DNA from: Paramecium tetraurelia
Taxonomy: Eukaryota; Ciliophora; Oligohymenophorea; Peniculida; Parameciidae
Assembly: GCF_000165425.1 (NCBI RefSeq)
Contig: NW_001798993.1
Span: forward strand, 127,064 to 191,063
DNA: 64,000 nt
Direction: 5' to 3'
Each line of letters starts with the position of its first letter. Within the stretch, counting starts at the first letter, position 1. Below are positions 57,601-64,000 of the stretch, piece by piece. The notes beneath the pieces were generated by a model, which was not told the DNA's origin, did no database searches, and saw only the letters and a program-made list of their open reading frames with translations. The position numbers and the translations under genes are program-made.

Positions 57601-59428
57601 TCCAGTAAATTGTTTAATCAGTCAAATTTTCAATTATTTTTGACCTTATGGTATTTTCTCTCTTAATTATATCCTTGATTTCAATTATCTTTGCTATCGT
57701 CCTTATCAATAATTCAAGTACTGATATTTATAGTGCCTTAAGCTAATTACAAATGTTGGAATTTTACACTTCTTTCATGAATCCCTGTTATTTATTTTTA
57801 TCATCATTTGCATCCACTTACAATTATAAAAATGGGACCTTCGATCAAAATTAAACATAAAACCTGTAATCATTAACACAATACAATCAATACATCATTA
57901 ACCAATCCTTTGTGAATATCAAATAGAGTTATGGCAATCAATCTAAAGGTAATTTACTGTAATAAGACCTATCTTCTACTCTCTTGGACTTTCAACATCT
58001 AAAAGAGAGTTAATTTACATCTGAACAAATTTCAATGCGTGAAGCAATTTTTCAGATCATTCAATATCAGTATAATTTTTAGACTATATTCATTTAAGAG
58101 AATGGACTGGAAGAAATGATGTAATAATTAATATCCTATATTGTTAATTTGAATGATATCAACGATGAAATTCTGAACTTAAATACAGAAATTATCACTT
58201 ATATTAGTGATAGCAATCTATTATTATAACACAAGTGGATTGTTCTATGTATTAGATGCACATATTTAATTCTATTATTTCAAATATCTTCTTGGCTATT
58301 ATACATGAAACATATGCGTAAATACTCCAAATTGCTAAAATTGTTTTAGAAGGTGGATGTTGTTTGGGTGTTAAGAGATTTGGAAAGATGCAAGGAATTA
58401 CTTAGTTTACTCAATAAGGATTCTAATTTAATGTTTAGATATAAATTTAATATCTTTTTGAAGGAAAGATTCTTTAAAAGTGAACTCTCTAAAAAACACA
58501 TTATTCAAGACAAGATCAAGAGAGCAGGATTCGTTAAATTGGATACCAAATAAAAACTATTTATGAGTAGATTAGGCAGTTTTCTATTTTTTGCATCGCT
58601 TTTTGGTGTTTTCTTTATTTTTTCATTCACAATGAATATGCAAGGGATCAATTTTATGGACTACTATCAAATGAAGAGTTAACAATACAACTCAATTGGT
58701 GAGCTTGGTTTATCTATACCTAAAGCATACAGTTTAAGAGAAGTGTTATACTTTAAAAGTAATAACTTTGCAGGATATCAATACATGTCATAAAATCTAA
58801 CTGATCAATATTTAAATATCATACAGAGTAGTTTAGATATTATGAGTAATTACTTATAAACATACACCTCTCTTGAGAGTAATTATAATGATGAAACTTT
58901 ATTGTAATTGAATAATGAAACCTTATGTGAAGATGAAAGTATTGCCAAAACCTTTGATTTGCAGCAACAGTATTTGTGCAAACAAATCTATGACAATGTC
59001 ATGGATAGAGGTCTATCTATAACAATCACTAAAATCAGAAACATCCTTCTAACTGAAATGAACAACTCCCAATCATTTACTTATAGAATCAATCCCCCGT
59101 TTAATGAAATAGAAATTGGAATTTATTTGAGTGTGATTATTATGAATGTCTTGCAAACTATAAAAACAGGACTCTCAGAATAGGCTGATCAACTAAATAT
59201 GACCATTTAGGTAATTCTAGAATCTTATTTTAGATTGTTTCCATTATATATTTAGTGTTCACTTTTCTAAAAATAGGGTTAATCCTGTTATTTGTTAGAG
59301 GCCATTACTTGAACGAATTTTAAAATGTTAAGAAATTAACCATCTTATTACCATAGGCTGCATTATTCATTGATGACTTATTTGAAAGGCAATTAAGATA
59401 GCTGATTGCAAAAGAAAATCTCGTCTGA
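54693..59428 (+). CDS. Very large ciliate PAS/transmembrane protein (TmcB-like family)
   Basis: A 1,570-aa protein with a single 23-nt intron at 59211-59233. The first ~220 residues hold six or more membrane spans. Then comes a Cys/His motif HHRNNCQDKSCSCKK (H..C....C.C), a long helical region, and a PAS-like segment: MDHQGTGLQIVERS..FKEVKSILSLLPRGFSTIHKHLIEDFLISGRSKFF. A Gln/Glu-rich linker follows, then a C-terminal half with four or more further spans and a final LLPQAALFIDDLFERQL. This order is what ciliate genomes label TmcB/PAS-domain membrane proteins, a large family with no settled function. The length is divisible by three after splicing. Only one intron in 4.7 kb contrasts with its neighbours. 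Confidence 0.8.
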
Positions 59429-59854
59429 ACAAATAATAATTAAAATATTTAATGTATATTATATTATCTTATTATTAACGTTGGATATTATCTCATGACG
59501 GAATCAAAGGACTAAAACATTTTAAATAAGCTTCTAATATTAAATTGTTTAAATAAAAGTAGATAAAAATGTCATTGTTAATGCATAGTTGAATCGTATG
59601 ACATGTCACAATTTGCTATGTTCTAAAGTTTATCTAATTTAATTGGTTCTACATCAACGATCATAGTTGGATGCAATTGATGGACAATTTGATATCTATA
59701 CATCAATAATATCAAAATCATCAAAATTATTATAGCTCCAGATTATATAATGATAATAGCAAAACACTCTGTCGGTATTTAAGAGCACAAATCCACTCCC
59801 ATTCAAAGTTTCTCAAATTAAAAAAAATAAAATTATTTTATATTAGCAGCACAA
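59429..59854. other. Intergenic, no gene seen
   Basis: AT-rich spacer after the large membrane-protein gene. The same holds for 60461-61744, except that 61380-61640 is relatively G-rich on the plus strand and may be the long 5' leader of the Myb gene. Confidence 0.4.
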
Positions 59855-60457
59855 TCATTATTTATTAAAACAAACTACAATAATTGTTATTTTTTCAATC
59901 ATTTTGATGACTTTCTGAAATATTGACCTTTTATTATTGTATCCAAACAATAGTTAAAAAAAATGGATTGGTTGTGTTGTCAATTATTAATTGAAGAAAC
60001 AGAATGATAAATATAGATATATCCCAATCTCACATTCTATGAAATTAATAATAATTTTCATATTATTATTAAACTAAGAACTATAGAATGTGATAAAAAT
60101 AATTTATGATGTTAATTAAAACATGAACTAACTTGTTTAAGCTATGATATACTACTTTTTTGCCTTAAATTCTACATTTGAAGATCTTTCTTTTGACAAT
60201 TAGAACTAAAGACTTTAAGAAGAGTTCATTTTTTGTGTAAACCTATCTTATTTTTAAATGTAAAACAGATTTATTTTTCCTCCTCCTTCAATATAAACAT
60301 CATATTTGATGATAAAATCTTCATGTTCATTGAGTTTATTGGATTTTTGAACAATTAGTTCTTTTTGTGGAAACTTGATTATCAAACATGAAATCAGAAA
60401 GGATTAACTATAAATGATGAAAGAACTTTTAGAAGTATTCCACTTAGTATAACTAAT
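59855..60457 (-). CDS. Possible gene, unresolved 5' structure
   Basis: A minus-strand frame with no TGA from about 60457 to 59855. The middle is convincingly protein-like (FPQKELIVQKSNKLNEHEDF, YDVYIEGGGKINLFYIQKQD, QLSKERSSNVEFKAKKQ). The downstream third becomes AT-rich and doubtful. There is no in-frame Met at the 5' end, and I could not join the frame to an upstream ATG (60461 or 60490) with a normal intron. No family is recognised. It could be a small gene with missed introns or the remains of one. Confidence 0.3.
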
Positions 60458-61744
60458 CATTTATGCACTAACATAGCATTTAAGTTCCATTTTGATAATT
60501 TAGAATATAAGACTTGAAGAATATAATTTTTTCATGTACTTAAATTAGACTGTCTTATTTGACTGATAACTCATTATCTGTATTTAAATCATTTAGAAAT
60601 TATAGTTTTTACAAGACTACTTAGTTATTTTTTTGAATGTCCATAGAACATAACTTTATTTCTTATATTTGAAGTTCATTTATTAGTTAAGAAAAAAGTA
60701 TTTATAATTGATTTAATGTAATTGAGATGATGTTTTGTTGGAGTATTGCTACTTTACATGTTGATTAATTAACATAATTTTCAATATGTAATTTGAAATC
60801 AATATGCCTATTTACAATTTCTCTTAAAAAATGAATTGAATTAGATAAATTAAGTTGTTAATCTAATTGAAAATGAATGGCATAAAAATATTGTTTATTA
60901 TAATTGCAATTCTAAAAATATATTTATTTATAATATAAAATTGTGTATTTAGAAGATGGATTTTATAATCCATTCTACCCCTTAAATTTGGGGAATCCCA
61001 ATGATTTAAGAAAATAGGATTAAGTTTATGTTTAATTTGAGGTGAAAAAGGGATTATTTACTATAAAAATATGTTAGCGTTGACCATTTTTCGTAGTTGT
61101 GAAATCTTAATCGAAAAAGTGTTAATTTGTACTATCCTAATAGCAAATAAAACTGCCAATGCTGGATTGGTGAAAGGAATAGAAAGAATTGTCAAAATAA
61201 TATAAACTGTTAAGCATTAATAGATAAAATATATAATTTAAAATATACTAGTAAATTTTGCATTCTCAGTCTAAATTCTAACTATATAAAAAATTTAATT
61301 TTGTAAGTATATTTAGAGTAAGACGAGAAAAACACACATAATTACTGATCAGGAGTGTAGGAGATAAAGATTATCAAATTATCGGAGAGCTTTGGTTGGC
61401 AGTTTTTTTTTTTGAAAATCAATAATTTTGTTGTTTTGTGAAGTATAAAGTTCTTTTGAAAATGCGACCTAATGAGTTGTGATGGACAAAAAGAGTAAAT
61501 ATGGAATAAAAGTACGTTAATTGAGTTAGGAAATAACAGATTGTGGTAAGACTAAGTAGTGAGTAAGTAAATAGTTTTGTAAGTCAGATAAATATGTATT
61601 ATTTTTAATTTGAATAACCTACTAACTTCGAAATTTAGGTAGAGTGACTTATACATTACCGTTTTATTCTGTTTTATACTTATACTTCCTTTGGGATTTA
61701 AATACAACTTAACAACATAAATAAATAATTAATTATTTTTTTAC

Positions 61745-62861
61745 ATGATCAAGAAGAGGATTAGTAAAGATTAAAATAATTGCTAAAAATACAAAAATTC
61801 TAATAAATCTAGAAAATATTGGACTGAGGAGGAAGATAATATTTTAAAATCAACAGTTTAGTTGCATGGATCAGATTGGAAGTTGATTGCTGAGTATTTG
61901 GATGGGCGAAATGCCAGTTAATGTGCTTAGAGATGGAAAAGAGTCAAGCCTGACGATGTAATTTTGAATTTCTACGATTGTTAGGGAGAAAAAAATCAAA
62001 AATGGACACCTGAAGAAGATGAAGAAGTTAAGAGGTTAACGAAAGAATATAGGTTTGATTGGAAGGTGATTGCTCGTTTTCTCTCAAATAGAACTGGAAG
62101 GCAAATTAGAGAACGCTATATAAATCATCTTGACCCACATATAAACACCAAGGCATGGAGTTAATAAGAAGATTTAAAAATATGGACCTTATACAAAAAG
62201 ATAGGATCCAGATGGTCTGAGATGGCAAAGAAACTAAGAGGAAGGCCAGTAAAATTTTAGTTTATTCCCTTTTTAGGAGAACATGATTAAGAATAGATTT
62301 TATGGATATATAAGAAAGAATTATGCCAAGCAAGAAAATCCTTATTATATAGTACCAAATCAAAGGAGACAACTCACTAAAGAGGATGATCAAGTTGAAC
62401 TTTTACAAAATCAAAATACTCTTGAAACAGGTATTGAAGATATTGAACCACAAATCATCGAACAAATTTAATAAAATAAATCAATATAATAATAGGAGGA
62501 ATAATCTTAATCCGGCATGCATTCCATATTGCAATCACTATAATCTGATAAGCCCAACTTCAGTGTGATTAGCAATCTTCACGATGCCCAATAGTTAGAA
62601 CAATTTCATAAAATGTTCATAGAATCATCAGAAAATGAGTTTGCAAAACTTGATCATCTTCCTGCTCATTTTTCATCGATTGAAAGCCATATTCACAGTT
62701 AAGCTAATAGTCATAACTAATTTAATTACACTCCTCGAAGAGACGAGGAGAATGATAATTTCCTAAATCAATTTTTATAAGTTGACGGTTCCTGTATGCC
62801 TGTTGCAATGAGAGCCGATATATTTGAAGAGTTTTCAAAATTCTCCTAATTGGAGTATTGA
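61745..62861 (+). CDS. Three-repeat Myb-domain (R1R2R3-like) DNA-binding protein
   Basis: A 362-aa protein with a 28-nt intron at 62249-62276. Repeat 1 is YWTEEEDNILKSTVQLHGSDWKLIAEYL..RNASQCAQRW. Repeat 2 is KWTPEEDEEVKRLTKEYRFDWKVIARFL..RTGRQIRERY. Repeat 3 is AWSQQEDLKIWTLYKKIGSRWSEMAKKLRGRPENMIKNRFYGYIRK. The regularly spaced Trp of each repeat and the recognition helices are visible. The intron falls inside the third recognition helix, and splicing restores RPENMIKNRF. The C-terminal half is Gln/Ser/His-rich without a domain. R1R2R3 Myb proteins act as transcription factors. Spliced length is divisible by three. Confidence 0.93.
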
Positions 62862-63085
62862 ATTCCCCAAACATAGACCATGATTACAAATCGAGTCATT
62901 TAAATTATATTTATATATTTATAGTTAATTCAAATAGAATGAGTATTAGAAATCAATTCATAATAAATTTATTTTCGATTCCAATATAATACTGCTTTTC
63001 CTGCTGGAATTTCAAATTTTATTTGAAATTTGTGTATACGATGGTATTACAAATACTGAAATAATATATTTTAATCTAATTTAAA

Positions 63086-64000
63086 ATGAATTAATCAGAA
63101 ACATGTTATGATTCAGATTTATTTGTAAATGAATAATTGACCGGCTTAACCTGTCCAATAGGGTTGGGAGTTCTTAGAAATCCAGTTTTTGATTAGTGTG
63201 GACATGTATTTTGTTATGGATGCATCACGGATTGGCTCAAAAAATAGAAGCTATGTCCCATCAACAAGCAGCCATTAAATGAAAATTAATTAATTAAAGC
63301 AATACCCATTAAAAATATGATTGATGAACTAGAATTGAAATAGTGTTTATTGAAGTGTAATTGGAAGGGATCCTTAGACAAATATTGGACACACGATGAA
63401 AAAGAATGTCCTGAAAAATAGTTGAATTGCTCCAATAAAAATTGTAATGTGGTGATGAAAAGAGCATCTCTTCAATAGCATATAGAGCATGAATGTGAAC
63501 ATTAATAAATTAAGTGCGAAAAGTGTTAAGAAATTTTAATTAGATCTAATTAGAATCAACATTCAGAGGTTTGTCAAGGCAGAATGATTAAATGTGAAGA
63601 TTGCTTAAAGGAAATAGTATTTATGGATTATAATGATCATTAAACGATATGTCCTTAAAAGTATTAATTATCCATTTATTATAGAAAAATTTAATGTCCA
63701 ATTGAAGGTTGCAGTGAGAAAATCAAGGAAGTCAACTTAGAAGAACATGTATCTAATTTTAAGCATTTCCTAATACTTTAATAATAAATTAAACACTTAA
63801 AAGATGAGTTGGCTTTGACTAATAAAAAGATGGATAGCCAGCAAATCCCATATTTGGATGGATGGAGGACATCTTTGTCTAAGAGTGTTGAAAGTAGAGA
63901 GTGGCTATCAGTAAATTCGATGCATAAAATAAAAGCCCCATTTTGTTTGCGATTCGAGGCTTTGAATATTAATAAACGACCTAATCAATGGAGAGCAGTG
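63086..64000 (+). CDS. RING/TRAF-type zinc-finger protein (partial, runs off window)
   Basis: Starts MNQSETCYDSD and is open to the window's end (about 297 codons seen). A RING-like start has LTCPIGLGVLRNPVFDQCGHVFCYGCITDWLKKQKLCPINKQPL. Compared with C3HC4, the second and last zinc ligands are replaced by Gly and Asn. Several TRAF-type Cys/His fingers follow (CLLKCNWKGSLDKYWTHDEKEC, CSNKNCNVVM..HIEHEC), then a short coiled coil. A 24-nt intron at 63661-63684 is possible (gta..tag, multiple of three). TRAF/SINA-like RING proteins act in ubiquitin signalling. With ligands missing, the RING may fold U-box-like or be inactive. Confidence 0.82.

Overview
This window is a piece of a ciliate macronuclear chromosome, most like Paramecium. 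It is very AT-rich. Real proteins read through TAA and TAG as glutamine and end only at TGA. Introns are tiny (19-29 nt) and begin GTA in most cases. Genes sit 10-100 bp apart on both strands. Under the standard code nearly every gene here looks shattered. All calls below use the ciliate code (UGA as the only stop) and splice short GT..AG introns by hand. For most genes the spliced length is an exact multiple of three, which is a useful internal check. Product names rest on motifs and general family resemblance seen by eye; no database search was possible.

Layout. 0-12.5 kb: a VPS9-domain Rab GEF, three related OTU/otubain-type deubiquitinase copies (the middle one broken), a divergent PEK-like kinase, an AMPK/MARK-like kinase with a UBA-like end, and a 150-base assembly gap followed by an oddly GC-rich patch. 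12.5-24 kb: cytoplasmic isoleucyl-tRNA synthetase, an Aurora-like kinase, a large beta-propeller/alpha-solenoid protein (possibly a nucleoporin) and a two-membrane-span protein. 24-35 kb: CRIPT, a CFAP100-type axonemal coiled coil, a USP-like protein without catalytic residues, an STPG (sperm-tail PG-rich) ciliary protein, a secreted cysteine-rich repeat protein of about 1,400 residues and a small hypothetical gene. 35-42.6 kb: a gene remnant, then a very tight minus-strand series (importin-alpha-like, arrestin-like, CNOT11), and a head-to-head pair with only 33 bp between start codons. 42.6-54 kb: sparse stretches with small acylation-type proteins, an NIF/SCP-like pseudophosphatase, a fatty acid desaturase and an Na/K-type P-type ATPase. 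54.7-64 kb: a 1,570-residue ciliate PAS/transmembrane protein, a three-repeat Myb protein and a RING/TRAF-type protein running off the end.

The genes do not form one pathway, as is normal for a ciliate chromosome. Themes that recur are ubiquitin handling (OTU x3, a USP-like pseudoenzyme, RING/TRAF), signalling kinases, ciliary structure (CFAP100, STPG) and membrane proteins.

The most interesting points are: degenerate enzymes that keep their fold signatures (USP-like, NIF-like, a DFD kinase); an IleRS whose KMSKS loop reads KMAQS with the Gln encoded by TAG; a set of introns ending in AAG or CAG instead of TAG; and several reading-frame breaks that are nearly all of the +1 type. The breaks need raw reads or RNA before any biology is claimed. 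I found no CRISPR array, operon, tRNA, rRNA or transposon that I can support.
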